Part shown: positions 49,506-58,779 of the stretch, one piece after another
Position numbering within the stretch: the first letter of the stretch is position 1
How the letters are laid out: each line of letters begins with the position of its first letter
Assembly: GCA_910585405.1 (NCBI GenBank)
Contig: CAJUDO010000019.1
Coordinates: 1-61,190 of the forward strand
Length of the DNA: 61,190 nucleotides
DNA from: an uncultured Peptococcaceae bacterium
GTDB lineage: Bacteria; Bacillota; Peptococcia; Peptococcales; Peptococcaceae
Reading direction: 5' to 3'
Program-made: the position numbers and the translations under genes
The notes under the pieces: generated by a model
What the model was told of the DNA's origin: nothing
Seen by the model: the letters and a program-made list of their open reading frames with translations, nothing else
The model's database searches: none

Positions 49506-50816
49506 ATGACTGTAAGTATTGAGAAACTGGATAAGGTAAAAGCAGAATTAACGATTACCGTGCCAGCAGAAGGTTTTGAAGAGGCGATGAAAAAGGCATA
49601 CAAGGATATGGCTTCTAAAATTAAAGTGCCAGGTTTTCGACCAGGTAAAGTGCCAATGCAGGTTGTAGAAAAAATGTATGGTCCAGAAGTATTTTATGAA
49701 GATGCTGCCAATAATCTGATTATGCCTCAGTATATTGATGCTGTAAGAGAGGCAGTGGAAGCAGATCCATTTTTCCAGCCAATCGCTCGTCCTGAATTTG
49801 ACATTGTGCAGATTGAAAAAGGAAAAGAGTTTATTTTTAAAGCAGTTGTAGACACCAAACAGCAAGTTGAGTTGGGCGAATATAAAGGATTGGAAATTCA
49901 GGAGATTGACGGCGAAGTTTCTGAAAAAGAAATTGAACAGTATATTGATACTGTTCGCGACAAACAAGCAGAAGTTTCTGATGTTACCGATGCAGATGCA
50001 CAATTGCAGAAAGGCGATACAGCCAACATTGACTTTGTCGGGAAAAAAGATGGTGAAGCATTTGCAGGCGGCTCTGCACAAGGCTACGATTTGGTAATTG
50101 GCTCTGGTTCCTTCATTCCAGGCTTTGAAGAACAAATGGAAGGCATGAAATTAGGCGAAGTACGTAATGTAGAATTGAACTTCCCAGAAGATTATTATGT
50201 GACAGATCTGGCAGGTCAGCCGGTGGTATTCGAAGTTACCCTGAATGCGATCAAACGCAAAACATTGCCAGAACTGAACGATGAATTTGTAAAAGATGTA
50301 AGCAATTTTGAAACAGTAGATGCATATAAAGAAGATATCAAGGCAATGCTTACAGAAGAAAAAGCTGCTGAAATCAAAAACAGATATAAAGCAGAGGCTG
50401 CTCAAAAAGTAACAGAGCAGAGTGATGTAGTAGCGCCAGAATCTCAGGTGAAAGCAGAAGCAGAAAATTTTATGAATGATATCAAATTCCAGATGAGCCA
50501 GCAGGGGATTAGTTTGGAAGATTATGTGAAGCTGACCAACGGCAATATGGAAGATATTGAAAATGAATGTAAAACCAGAGCAGAAAGCTTTGTGAAACAA
50601 AATATTGTATTTGAAGCCATTGCTGAAAAGGAAGGCTTTGAAATTTCTGATGAGGAATTGGAAGCAGAATTTAATAAAATGGCAGAGATGTACAAACAGC
50701 CTGTGGAAACTGTCAAAGAAGTATTCAACATGAGAGGACAGGTAGGCTTAATCAAACGAAATCTGCTGTTAGAAAAAGTTTCTGATTTCCTTTTAGAAAA
50801 TGCAAAAATTGGTTAA
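49506..50816 (+). CDS. tig: Trigger factor
   Basis: A 436-residue ribosome-associated chaperone that meets nascent chains. Domains in order: ribosome-binding N-domain with signature GFRPGKVP near residue 43-50; FKBP-type prolyl isomerase domain around residues 160-245 (DTANIDFVGKKDGE, GYDLVIGSGSFIPGFE); and a helical C-terminal substrate-holding domain. Normal length. AGGAGG precedes ATG 49506. Followed by clpP and clpX, the classical tig-clpP-clpX order of protein quality control. Confidence 0.97.
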   Translation: MTVSIEKLDKVKAELTITVPAEGFEEAMKKAYKDMASKIKVPGFRPGKVPMQVVEKMYGPEVFYEDAANNLIMPQYIDAVREAVEADPFFQPIARPEFDIVQIEKGKEFIFKAVVDTKQQVELGEYKGLEIQEIDGEVSEKEIEQYIDTVRDKQAEVSDVTDADAQLQKGDTANIDFVGKKDGEAFAGGSAQGYDLVIGSGSFIPGFEEQMEGMKLGEVRNVELNFPEDYYVTDLAGQPVVFEVTLNAIKRKTLPELNDEFVKDVSNFETVDAYKEDIKAMLTEEKAAEIKNRYKAEAAQKVTEQSDVVAPESQVKAEAENFMNDIKFQMSQQGISLEDYVKLTNGNMEDIENECKTRAESFVKQNIVFEAIAEKEGFEISDEELEAEFNKMAEMYKQPVETVKEVFNMRGQVGLIKRNLLLEKVSDFLLENAKIG

Positions 50817-50859
50817 GATATATAAAGTCATAACAAATTATTAAAGGAGGATAATCAGG

Positions 50860-51444
50860 ATGAGCTATTTGGTTCCAATGGTAATAGAACAGACCAATCA
50901 TGGAGAGCGGTCTTATGACATTTATTCCAGACTATTGAAAGACAGAATTATTCTTTTAGGGGATGAGGTCAATAATGCTACGGCAAATGCTATTATTGCA
51001 CAATTGCTGTTCCTGGAAGCGGATGATCCCGATAAGGATATTTTCCTGTATATCAATAGCCCTGGTGGTTCTGTGACTGCTGGTTTGGCCATTTTTGACA
51101 CCATGAATTATATCAAGCCTGATGTATCCACTGTGTGCTTGGGTATGGCAGCCAGTATGGGTGCCTTTTTGCTGGCTGCAGGTGCAAAGGGAAAACGTTT
51201 TGCATTGCCAAACAGTGAGATTATGATTCATCAGCCCATGGGTGGAGCCAGTGGTCAGGCGACGGATGTAGCTATCCATGCGGAATATTTGCTGCGGACA
51301 AAAGATAATTTGAATAAAATCCTCGCCGAAAGAACTGGACAGAGTCTGGAAAAGATTAAGCAGGATACAGAGCGCGATAATTTCATGACGGCTGAACAAG
51401 CAAAAGAGTATGGATTGGTCGATGAAGTTATGGTTAAACATTAA
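50860..51444 (+). CDS. clpP: ATP-dependent Clp protease proteolytic subunit
   Basis: A 194-residue serine protease forming the 14-subunit chamber. Triad Ser99 (GMAASMGAF), His124 (MIHQPMGG) and Asp173. It starts MSYLVPMVIEQT and the N-terminal propeptide is short, as usual. AAAGGAGG precedes ATG 50860. clpX follows 22 bp downstream. Confidence 0.97.
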   Translation: MSYLVPMVIEQTNHGERSYDIYSRLLKDRIILLGDEVNNATANAIIAQLLFLEADDPDKDIFLYINSPGGSVTAGLAIFDTMNYIKPDVSTVCLGMAASMGAFLLAAGAKGKRFALPNSEIMIHQPMGGASGQATDVAIHAEYLLRTKDNLNKILAERTGQSLEKIKQDTERDNFMTAEQAKEYGLVDEVMVKH

Positions 51445-51466
51445 TTGGGTTTTATGAGGTGAGAAT

Positions 51467-52720
51467 ATGCATAACTTTGAGGATGATGAAGAGTTGATTC
51501 GTTGTTCTTTTTGTGGAAAAACGCAGGACCAAGTGCGTAAAATCGTAGCCGGACCCAATGTGTATATCTGCGATGAATGTGTGAATCTATGCCATGAAAT
51601 CGTGTTGGAGGAATTGGGTGTAGAGCAGGATGTGGACATTTCCGAGATACTGAAGCCAGCAGAAATAAAGGAAATTCTGGATACGTATGTAATTGGGCAG
51701 GATGAAGCCAAAAAGACATTGGCTGTTTCTGTGTACAATCATTATAAACGGATTAACAGCACTTTGAATAACGATGATGTGGAGCTGCAGAAGTCGAATA
51801 TTTGTTTAATTGGACCTACCGGCAGCGGTAAAACATTATTAGCTCAGACATTGGCAAAAATTCTGAAAGTTCCTTTCGCCATTGCGGATGCAACTTCTTT
51901 GACGGAAGCCGGCTATGTAGGTGAAGATGTGGAAAACATTTTGCTGAAAATTATTCAGGCGGCTGATTACGATATGGAACTGGCGCAAAAAGGGATCATC
52001 TACATTGATGAAATCGACAAAATTGCCCGCAAAAGCGATAATCCGTCTATTACGCGGGATGTGTCCGGGGAAGGCGTTCAGCAGGCGCTGCTGAAAATTG
52101 TGGAGGGCACAGTTGCCAATGTGCCGCCGCAGGGTGGTCGTAAGCATCCCCATCAAGAGTTCATTCAGCTGGACACCAATAATATTCTGTTCATTTTAGG
52201 CGGCGCCTTTGATGGCTTGGAAAAAATTATCGAGAATCGTGTAGGCAAAAAAGGCTTGGGGTTCAATGCGGAAGTCAAGACGAAAGAGGAGAAGCAGCAA
52301 AACAATCTGCTGAAAAATTTGATTCCAGAGGATTTGCTGAAATATGGCTTGATTCCAGAATTTATCGGCCGTGTGCCAGTGATTGTGACTTTGGACGCAC
52401 TGGATAAGGATGCACTGATTCGTATTTTGACAGAGCCTAAAAACGCTTTAATAAAGCAATATCAACGTTTGCTAAAAATGGACCAGGTAGAGCTGGAATT
52501 TACAGATGCTTCTCTGGTTGCCATTGCTGATGCGGCACTGAAACGCAACACTGGTGCGCGGGGCTTGCGGTCTATTGTTGAAAAAACGATGAACGATATT
52601 ATGTATGAGGTGCCTTCTAATGCACAGATCGCGAAGGTAATTATTCATGAAAACTGCATCACAGAAGGAAAACAGCCGGAAGTGATTTTACACGCCAAGA
52701 AAAAGGCGGCACTTAACTAA
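51467..52720 (+). CDS. clpX: ATP-dependent Clp protease ATP-binding subunit
   Basis: A 417-residue AAA+ unfoldase that feeds ClpP. The N-terminal zinc-binding domain has CSFCGK and YICDECVNLC. Walker A is GPTGSGKTLLAQ, Walker B IIYIDEIDKIA, followed by the pore loop GYVGED and RKHPHQEF, sensor 2 GARGLRSIVEK. The ClpP-binding IGF-type loop appears to read GKKGLGF around residue 260. Ends at a terminator. Confidence 0.97.
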   Translation: MHNFEDDEELIRCSFCGKTQDQVRKIVAGPNVYICDECVNLCHEIVLEELGVEQDVDISEILKPAEIKEILDTYVIGQDEAKKTLAVSVYNHYKRINSTLNNDDVELQKSNICLIGPTGSGKTLLAQTLAKILKVPFAIADATSLTEAGYVGEDVENILLKIIQAADYDMELAQKGIIYIDEIDKIARKSDNPSITRDVSGEGVQQALLKIVEGTVANVPPQGGRKHPHQEFIQLDTNNILFILGGAFDGLEKIIENRVGKKGLGFNAEVKTKEEKQQNNLLKNLIPEDLLKYGLIPEFIGRVPVIVTLDALDKDALIRILTEPKNALIKQYQRLLKMDQVELEFTDASLVAIADAALKRNTGARGLRSIVEKTMNDIMYEVPSNAQIAKVIIHENCITEGKQPEVILHAKKKAALN

Positions 52721-52731
52721 AGAGTGGGAAG

Positions 52732-52767
52732 AAAGGAACTATCTTGTTGAGGATAGTTCCTTTTTTA
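52732..52767 (+). terminator. Terminator after clpX
   Basis: AAAGGAACTATC pairs with GGATAGTTCCTTT around a short loop, ending in six T. Confidence 0.85.
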
Positions 52768-52881
52768 TAGTTTTTGTTCTTTCAATGAAAGGAAACAAGT
52801 TGTTGGACTTATTTTGTTGTGCGCTAGACACAAAGAAAATTTGGTACATAAATGAATCTTTTATCACTGGGAAAGTTATGT

Positions 52882-52887
52882 TATAAT
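52882..52887 (+). promoter_or_regulatory. Extended -10 promoter of the lipoprotein-two-component operon
   Basis: TGTTATAAT about 57 bp before the lipoprotein start; -35 weak. Confidence 0.5.
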
Positions 52888-52943
52888 AGCAAACAGAAAC
52901 GTGTAAATTAATAGTGGAACATAAGTATGTTGGGAGAATTATA

Positions 52944-54272
52944 ATGAAACGGAAGGTATTTTTTTTGTTCTGTCTGTTGACTATATTGCTACTCAGCAGT
53001 TGTAGTGTGGAACTAGTTAATCCAGATAGTCTAATTGCTGCCCCTAAGTCAAATCAGGAAAAACTGCAAAAGAAACAGTTAATTACTTCTTTTTTAGGGC
53101 AAGAAGAGAACTTGATTGTACCGGAGGACATGAATCATAATGAAGCATATCGTTATGTAGATTTGGATAACGATGGTGAAGATGAGATAGTAGCTTTTTA
53201 TGCCAATAGACAAAATAATTTTATATTGGGTTTCCTAGTGCTAGACCAGAGAGATCAGCAATGGTATTTGAGTCACAAGGCTATCGCGTATGGCATGGAT
53301 ATTCATTTCTTTTCCGCAGAGGATTTGGATGGAGATGGTGCGATGGAGCTGATGCTGGGCGTACATACAGGATACGGTTCCCAAAAGGAGTTATATTTCT
53401 ACCAATTGGAAGACGGCGAGCTACGGGAAAGTACAGAGGGAGATAGAGTAACTTATGATCAAATGACGCTGGCGCAAACCGTTGATGGAGGAGAGCTGTT
53501 AGTAACGGCGCGTATGGATACCTCTATACTGGAAGGCAGTAGCAATATTACTGTATATCGTTATTGCGATGGAGGTTTGCAGCAGTTGTACGATGAAACC
53601 TTCAGCGGTTATTGCAGTGAGATTCATTTTGATTGTGTGGCAAAAGGACAGAATGGTGTGTATTTGGCCATGCGACATAATCACTTTGTAAATATTTTAC
53701 TATTAAAAGAAACAGAAGAAAATTTTGCAGTATTGATGGAACAGCCGTTGCCTTATGATTATGAAGATATGAATGATCTGAAATTATTTTACGATGAAAA
53801 CAGCGATGGAATTGTAGAGATTAATTCTTTATGGGAACCGGAGCATAACGCAGTAGGGAAAATTTATAAAGATTATATTCAGGTATGGTTGCAGTGGGAT
53901 GGACAGGATAGTGTGTATGCTGTAGATGCTGTGCTGGAAAATATTTCTGATGGATATCAATTCAGAGTCCCTTTGGAGTGGATGGATATGCTGTACTATG
54001 ACTTCCGTCGTGATGAGCATGCTGTTAATTGGGTAGATTTTTATTACGAAAATGCAGAACAACAATATGAAGATGTATTTTCCTTTGCAGCGATTGACCA
54101 GTTGGTTTGGGAGAATATGGAGGACGTAGACTCTATTATCGTATTAGGAAATAATCCCACAAATAATAAGGTTTACGTTGCAGAGATCTATACAGGAGAA
54201 TTTAATGGATTTAAAGTAGATGCCAGCCGTTTGATTTCCTGTCTGAAAATTGAAGGAGGAGAACGTAAATGA
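52944..54272 (+). CDS. Lipoprotein with Asp-rich FG-GAP/VCBS-like repeats, coupled to a two-component system
   Basis: A 442-residue exported lipoprotein: signal MKRKVFFLFCLLTILLLSS with lipobox LSSC. The external part shows beta-propeller-like repeats with Asp-rich turns such as DLDNDGEDEI, DLDGDGAMEL and DENSDGIVEI, resembling calcium-binding loops of VCBS/FG-GAP proteins. GGGAG seven bases upstream fixes ATG 52944. Its stop overlaps the response regulator start by four bases (ATGA), so the three proteins are made together. It may be an accessory sensor for the kinase; this is inference. Confidence 0.75.
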   Translation: MKRKVFFLFCLLTILLLSSCSVELVNPDSLIAAPKSNQEKLQKKQLITSFLGQEENLIVPEDMNHNEAYRYVDLDNDGEDEIVAFYANRQNNFILGFLVLDQRDQQWYLSHKAIAYGMDIHFFSAEDLDGDGAMELMLGVHTGYGSQKELYFYQLEDGELRESTEGDRVTYDQMTLAQTVDGGELLVTARMDTSILEGSSNITVYRYCDGGLQQLYDETFSGYCSEIHFDCVAKGQNGVYLAMRHNHFVNILLLKETEENFAVLMEQPLPYDYEDMNDLKLFYDENSDGIVEINSLWEPEHNAVGKIYKDYIQVWLQWDGQDSVYAVDAVLENISDGYQFRVPLEWMDMLYYDFRRDEHAVNWVDFYYENAEQQYEDVFSFAAIDQLVWENMEDVDSIIVLGNNPTNNKVYVAEIYTGEFNGFKVDASRLISCLKIEGGERK

Positions 54273-54967
54273 CAAAAATACTGGTATTAGAAGATGAAGC
54301 GTCCATTCGTAGCTTTATCGTAGTAAATCTAAAGCGGCATGATTTCGAAGTGGTAGAGGCTGCCAGTGGAGAAGAAGCGTTAGAAAAATTGGATAACACT
54401 GTGTCTGTAGCGTTGCTGGATGTAATGTTGCCTGGAATTAGCGGTTTTGAAGTATGTAAACGGACCAGAGAACAATATCCCGGGCTGGGAATTATTATGC
54501 TTACCGCCAAGGGGCAGGAGGAAAATAAAATTGAGGGTTTGGAATTAGGTGCAGATGATTATATCGTAAAACCCTTTAGCCCTAAAGAATTGCTGGCGCG
54601 CATTAATGCATTAGTACGCCGGTTAAATACATCGGATAAGAGCGATGAAGCGGGTGGGAATCAGATTGTATCTGGAAAATTTGTAATTTTGCAGGATGAG
54701 CGCAAGCTTTTGAAGGATGGAAAAGAAATTGAATTGACTCCTATTGAGTTCACATTAGTAAAATATTTTATGGAAAATGCTAACAAAGCTGTACATCGCG
54801 ATGAAATACTAAACAATGTGTGGGGATATAATTATGTGGGCGATTTTAAAATTGTAGATGTGAATATCCGCCGCATTCGGCAAAAAATAGAGGATGATCC
54901 CTCCAATCCAAAATATATTGAAAAAGTATGGGGTTATGGATATCGTTGGTGGGGAGGCGGAGAATAA
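54269..54967 (+). CDS. OmpR/PhoB-family response regulator
   Basis: A 232-residue regulator. Receiver: acidic LEDEAS, phosphoacceptor Asp51 in LLDVMLPG, LTAK and KPFS. C-terminal winged helix with ELTPIEFTLVKYFM and a final YIEKVWGYGYRW. Translationally coupled to the upstream lipoprotein (ATGA) and followed three bases later by its kinase. Similar in layout to PhoP/ResD-type regulators of Bacillota. Confidence 0.95.
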   Translation: MTKILVLEDEASIRSFIVVNLKRHDFEVVEAASGEEALEKLDNTVSVALLDVMLPGISGFEVCKRTREQYPGLGIIMLTAKGQEENKIEGLELGADDYIVKPFSPKELLARINALVRRLNTSDKSDEAGGNQIVSGKFVILQDERKLLKDGKEIELTPIEFTLVKYFMENANKAVHRDEILNNVWGYNYVGDFKIVDVNIRRIRQKIEDDPSNPKYIEKVWGYGYRWWGGGE

Positions 54968-54970
54968 ACT

Positions 54971-56371
54971 GTGCAGAGCATTCGCAAGAAACTGACCGGT
55001 AACTATATGGCAGTAGCGTTGTTTACGGTATTATTGTTAGAGAGTGTATTTATGGTAGTGATCTCCCAATATTATTTGGGCGGTGTCGAACGTATTTTAA
55101 ACAATGATGCGGAAGCGGCGGCTAACTTTTTTAATCATTATGCCGATCAGGGCGATATTTATACAAAATCCAATTATATTTTTGAGAACATGGATGTAGA
55201 AGAAAATGCACTGATAGAAGTGCTGGATACCAATGGGCGTGTAGTGATTGACAGCACTGGCGCATCCAGTGGCGAAATCGTAACTACAAATGACTTCAGT
55301 CAGGCGTTAAGCGGGCGCGTGAATTCTTGGCGGGGACGCAGTGACTTGGATGAGTTTATCATTGCAGTATCGGCGCCTATTTACGATAACGATACCGTTG
55401 TTGGAGTGCTGCGCTATGTGTCAAGCTTAGAACCTGCCTATCGAATCATCTTTCAGTATATGATTTATATGATTGTCTTTGGACTTTTTGTGATAGGGAT
55501 GGCTTTTGTGTTTAGCCGCGCGATGTCCAAACGGATTTTAGTGCCGATTCAAGAATTGGTGCGGGTGACAGAAGAAGTGGCGCAAGGAAACTATAAAGTG
55601 ACAGCTATCAAATATCATAATGATGAAATTGGACAGCTTGTAGATGCGGTGAACGTGATGACCAAGGAAATTACCCGTGCAGATCAGGCAAAAAATGAAT
55701 TCATTTCGTCGATTTCTCATGAATTGCGCACACCGTTGACATCTATTAAGGGGTGGGCAGAAACTTTGCAGGATTTGCAAGATGACCCAGCGGTTACGCA
55801 GGAAGGGTTAGCTATTATCGGCAGAGAAACAGATAGGCTGATTATTTTGGTGAATGATTTATTAGACTTTTCAAAACTGCAAGCGCACCGTATAGAATTG
55901 AAAAAAACAGAATTTTCTATTAAGCAGTTGTTGACCGATGTACATAATCAGTTTGTGATTCGTTGTCATCAGGAAAAAATAAAAATGACGTTGCTTACTG
56001 ACAATCGGGAAAGTTGGGTATTTGCTGACTATAACCGCTTGAAGCAGGTGTTTATTAATATTGTTGACAATGCTATAAAATTTACGGCTGGCAGACCAAA
56101 AGCAGAAATAAAAATCAGCAGCCAAGTGTTGGATGATCAAATTGTTATGATTATTGAGGATAACGGAAGCGGAATCTCAACGGAGGATTTAAAGCGTGTA
56201 AAAGAAAAATTCTATAAAGGAAGCAGCAATAAAAGCGGTACAGGTTTAGGTTTATCTATTGCCAGCGAAATCATGGAGCTGCATGGTGGAAAAATGCTTA
56301 TCGACAGTATTCAAGAAAAAGGGACAAAAGTCGTTTTACTGATGCCATATTATTATGAATTGCAAAGATAA
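54971..56371 (+). CDS. Sensor histidine kinase (PhoR/ResE-like)
   Basis: A 466-residue membrane kinase. Helix 1 at residues 12-34, an external sensor domain of about 125 residues, helix 2 near 160-182, a HAMP linker (about 183-235), HisKA with phosphoacceptor His250 in SISHELRTPLTS, and the ATPase domain with DNAIKF, EDNGSGI and GTGLGLSIA. No PAS domain. It starts with GTG 54971, with GGAGGCGGAG upstream. The sensor domain may cooperate with the co-expressed lipoprotein. Confidence 0.94.
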   Translation: MQSIRKKLTGNYMAVALFTVLLLESVFMVVISQYYLGGVERILNNDAEAAANFFNHYADQGDIYTKSNYIFENMDVEENALIEVLDTNGRVVIDSTGASSGEIVTTNDFSQALSGRVNSWRGRSDLDEFIIAVSAPIYDNDTVVGVLRYVSSLEPAYRIIFQYMIYMIVFGLFVIGMAFVFSRAMSKRILVPIQELVRVTEEVAQGNYKVTAIKYHNDEIGQLVDAVNVMTKEITRADQAKNEFISSISHELRTPLTSIKGWAETLQDLQDDPAVTQEGLAIIGRETDRLIILVNDLLDFSKLQAHRIELKKTEFSIKQLLTDVHNQFVIRCHQEKIKMTLLTDNRESWVFADYNRLKQVFINIVDNAIKFTAGRPKAEIKISSQVLDDQIVMIIEDNGSGISTEDLKRVKEKFYKGSSNKSGTGLGLSIASEIMELHGGKMLIDSIQEKGTKVVLLMPYYYELQR

Positions 56372-56552
56372 TGTCTGTTGCAGTTAGCAGCCAATAAGAG
56401 GAATGCCGATTCAAGATATGATATGATTTCTTTGAAATGACAGATTTTGTACTAAAATTTGTTGTATTACAGAAGAACTTTCAATATCAGAGTCGGCTTT
56501 TTATATGTGATAGAAGCAGTGCAAGGGTTGTACTGGGGAGGGACGTTCTAAG

Positions 56553-57884
56553 TTGGAAAAGAAAACGAGAAAAATTGTAGGGTTTCATACTTTGGGTTGT
56601 AAGGTGAACCAGAGTGAAACAGAGGCTATGACGGCGCTATTTTTACATAGAGGATATGAGCTGGGTGAGTTCGAGCAGTATTGCGATGTATATGTGATTA
56701 ATACCTGCACGGTAACTCATGCAGGGGATCGTAAGTCACGGCAGATGATTCGGCGTGCGAAACATATTAATCCCAAAGCAGTTGTTGTAGTCACGGGTTG
56801 TTATGCGCAAACCTCGCCGGAAGATGTCGCGGCCATCGAGGATGTAGATATTATTTTGGGTACCAACAAACGACATTTGATTGTAGACACGGTAGAACGA
56901 TTCGATGGTAAAAGGCAACAGATGGTGGAGCAAAAAGATAATCTGGTTGATTTTGAAGAAATTACGATGGAACGGGTGATTCAGAAAGCTAGGGCCTATT
57001 TGAAAGTTCAGGACGGCTGTGAGCAATTTTGTACGTACTGTATTATTCCTTATGCGAGGGGGCCGCTGCGCAGCCGCAGTATGGAAAACACCTTGCGTGA
57101 AGCAAAAAAGCTGGAACAGGCAGGATTTCGCGAAATCATTCTTACAGGAATTCATCTGGGTGCTTATGGAAAGGTTAGCGAACAAGAAAAGGCTAAAGGC
57201 GCTATCCAACAGCATACATTGGCAGATTTGTGTGAGATGCTGTTGTCAGAAACATCTTTTGACCGCATCCGTCTGAGCTCTATTGAGCCTACGGAGGTGG
57301 ATGATCACCTGCTGCGTTTATTTGCGGAAAATCGCCGTATGTGCCGTCATTTGCATTTGCCATTGCAGGCAGGCGATGACACTGTTCTGGAACGGATGCA
57401 TCGCCCCTATAATACGGAGCAGTATCGCCAAGAAATAGCGCGTATTCGTACAGCTGTACCAGGGATTGCTTTGAGTACCGATTTGATGGTAGGATTTCCT
57501 GGGGAAACAGAAGAACAATTTGCTAACAGTCTATCTTTTTGTGATGAAATCGCGTTTAGCAGTATGCATCTATTCAAATATTCACCCAGGGAGGGAACAC
57601 CTGCTGCGACCTATCCTGACCAGATTAGCAATGAAGAGAAAGAAGCACGCAGCAAGCGAATGCAGGCGGTGGCGGAAAAAAATATGCTGCGTTATATGGA
57701 ACGACATTTGGGACAGCAGGTGGAAGTGCTGGTGGAAGAACAAACTGCTGATGGCACTTGGCTGGGCCACACGGATAATTATCTGCATGTGGCCATAGAA
57801 GGCCCCTGCCAAAAGAATAGAATGGTGCAGGTACAATTAGATAAAATAGATGGAAAATTGCTCAAAGGAAAATTTATTGATTAA
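56553..57884 (+). CDS. mtaB: tRNA (t6A37) methylthiotransferase
   Basis: A 443-residue radical SAM enzyme that adds a methylthio group to t6A at position 37 of tRNAs reading ANN codons. The N-terminal UPF0004 domain has TLGCKVNQSE and cysteines in NTCTVTH and TGCYAQ. The radical SAM motif is CEQFCTYCIIPYARG. A C-terminal TRAM domain ends the protein. Length and order fit MtaB rather than MiaB. TTG 56553 is used as start, with GGGAGGG upstream; the next Met is far inside the conserved domain. Confidence 0.93.
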   Translation: MEKKTRKIVGFHTLGCKVNQSETEAMTALFLHRGYELGEFEQYCDVYVINTCTVTHAGDRKSRQMIRRAKHINPKAVVVVTGCYAQTSPEDVAAIEDVDIILGTNKRHLIVDTVERFDGKRQQMVEQKDNLVDFEEITMERVIQKARAYLKVQDGCEQFCTYCIIPYARGPLRSRSMENTLREAKKLEQAGFREIILTGIHLGAYGKVSEQEKAKGAIQQHTLADLCEMLLSETSFDRIRLSSIEPTEVDDHLLRLFAENRRMCRHLHLPLQAGDDTVLERMHRPYNTEQYRQEIARIRTAVPGIALSTDLMVGFPGETEEQFANSLSFCDEIAFSSMHLFKYSPREGTPAATYPDQISNEEKEARSKRMQAVAEKNMLRYMERHLGQQVEVLVEEQTADGTWLGHTDNYLHVAIEGPCQKNRMVQVQLDKIDGKLLKGKFID

Positions 57885-57899
57885 TTTTTATTTTGTGTC

Positions 57900-57928
57900 T
57901 TGCTTTTACCGGTGTAAGTCTGTACAAT
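57900..57928 (+). promoter_or_regulatory. Promoter of the HIT-family gene
   Basis: TTGCTT (57900-57905), 17 bp, TACAAT (57923-57928). Confidence 0.6.
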
Positions 57929-57959
57929 ATTAAAAGGATTTGTATGGGAGGTGAATCGT

Positions 57960-58301
57960 GTGGATTGCATTTTTTGTAAAATTGCAAACAAAGAAATTCC
58001 GTCTGCTATTGTTTATGAAGACGAGGATGTTATTGCCTTCAATGACTTAAATCCTGAAGCACCTGTGCATATTCTGGTTATCCCCAAGAAGCATATTGCC
58101 AGCTTAAATGATGCATCAGAGGAAGATCAGCAGCTTTTGGGAAAAATCATGTTAACCATTCAAAAAATCGCGTCAGAGCAGGGGATTGCTGAGGATGGCT
58201 ACCGTGTAGTGACAAACTGCGGTGAACAGGGTGGTCAAACAGTCATGCATTTACATTTCCATTTGCTGGGCGGCAGAGAAATGTTGTGGCCGGCAGGATA
58301 A
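57960..58301 (+). CDS. HIT family (HINT-like) nucleotide hydrolase
   Basis: A 113-residue protein of the histidine triad family, which cleaves nucleoside phosphoramidates or acyl-AMP. It starts MDCIFCKIANKEIPS and ends with the triad motif HLHFHLLGG followed by the typical MLWPAG. GTG 57960 was preferred to GTG 57951 because GGGAGG covers the latter. HIT genes beside mtaB and rpsU are common in Bacillota. Confidence 0.93.
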   Translation: MDCIFCKIANKEIPSAIVYEDEDVIAFNDLNPEAPVHILVIPKKHIASLNDASEEDQQLLGKIMLTIQKIASEQGIAEDGYRVVTNCGEQGGQTVMHLHFHLLGGREMLWPAG

Positions 58302-58305
58302 GTTC

Positions 58306-58334
58306 TTGATTATTTGGAAAATATCTAGTATAAT
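58306..58334 (+). promoter_or_regulatory. Promoter of rpsU
   Basis: TTGATT (58306-58311), 17 bp, TATAAT (58329-58334). Confidence 0.8.
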
Positions 58335-58414
58335 AGCATAGATGTTTTATTTGAAGGTCTCCTATAACAGCCGGTGAAGTTGCGGTTGTGTAGTATTGAG
58401 GGGAGGGAAGAACA

Positions 58415-58600
58415 GTGGGAGAAGTACATGTTGGAAAAACTGAATCTTTAGATAGTGCTCTTCGGAGATTTAAACGTTCCTGCCAGAAATCTGGCGTTTT
58501 AGCGGAATGCCGCAAACGTGAACATTATGAAAAACCAAGCGTAAAGCGTAAGAAAAAATCTGAAGCTGCTAGAAAAAACAACAAGAGAAGATCTTTCTAG
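58415..58600 (+). CDS. rpsU: 30S ribosomal protein bS21
   Basis: A 61-residue very basic protein. ALRRFKRSCQKSGVLAECRKR is the bS21 core (shown here across residues 15-35), followed by a Lys/Arg-rich tail. It sits at the mRNA exit site of the small subunit near the anti-Shine-Dalgarno end of 16S rRNA. It starts with GTG 58415 after GGGAGGGAAG. Confidence 0.95.
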   Translation: MGEVHVGKTESLDSALRRFKRSCQKSGVLAECRKREHYEKPSVKRKKKSEAARKNNKRRSF

Positions 58601-58613
58601 TCTTTTCTGAAAT

Positions 58614-58651
58614 AAAAGGGGTGTCAGCTATGAGCTGATACTCCTTTTTTA
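58614..58651 (+). terminator. Terminator of rpsU
   Basis: AAAAGGGGTGTCAGCT pairs with AGCTGATACTCCTTTT (two wobble pairs) followed by T. Confidence 0.8.
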
Positions 58652-58718
58652 TTTATAAATCATTACATTTTTAAGCCATTACGGAATAAGGCTGCCTAAA
58701 AAGATGCGAATAATCTGA

Positions 58719-58724
58719 TATAAT
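58719..58724 (+). promoter_or_regulatory. Extended -10 promoter for the unknown 264-residue protein
   Basis: TGATATAAT at 58716-58724; -35 poor. Confidence 0.5.
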
Positions 58725-58779
58725 ATAAGTATATCGCGATAAAAAACAATGATTGGTGCCATTCAGAAATGGAGTAGCC

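Noticed and set aside
56400..56510. Large-loop terminator after the kinase gene (GCCGATTC with GAGTCGGC)
   Set aside because: The eight-base stem closes a loop of about 85 bases, too loose to call, although five T follow it.
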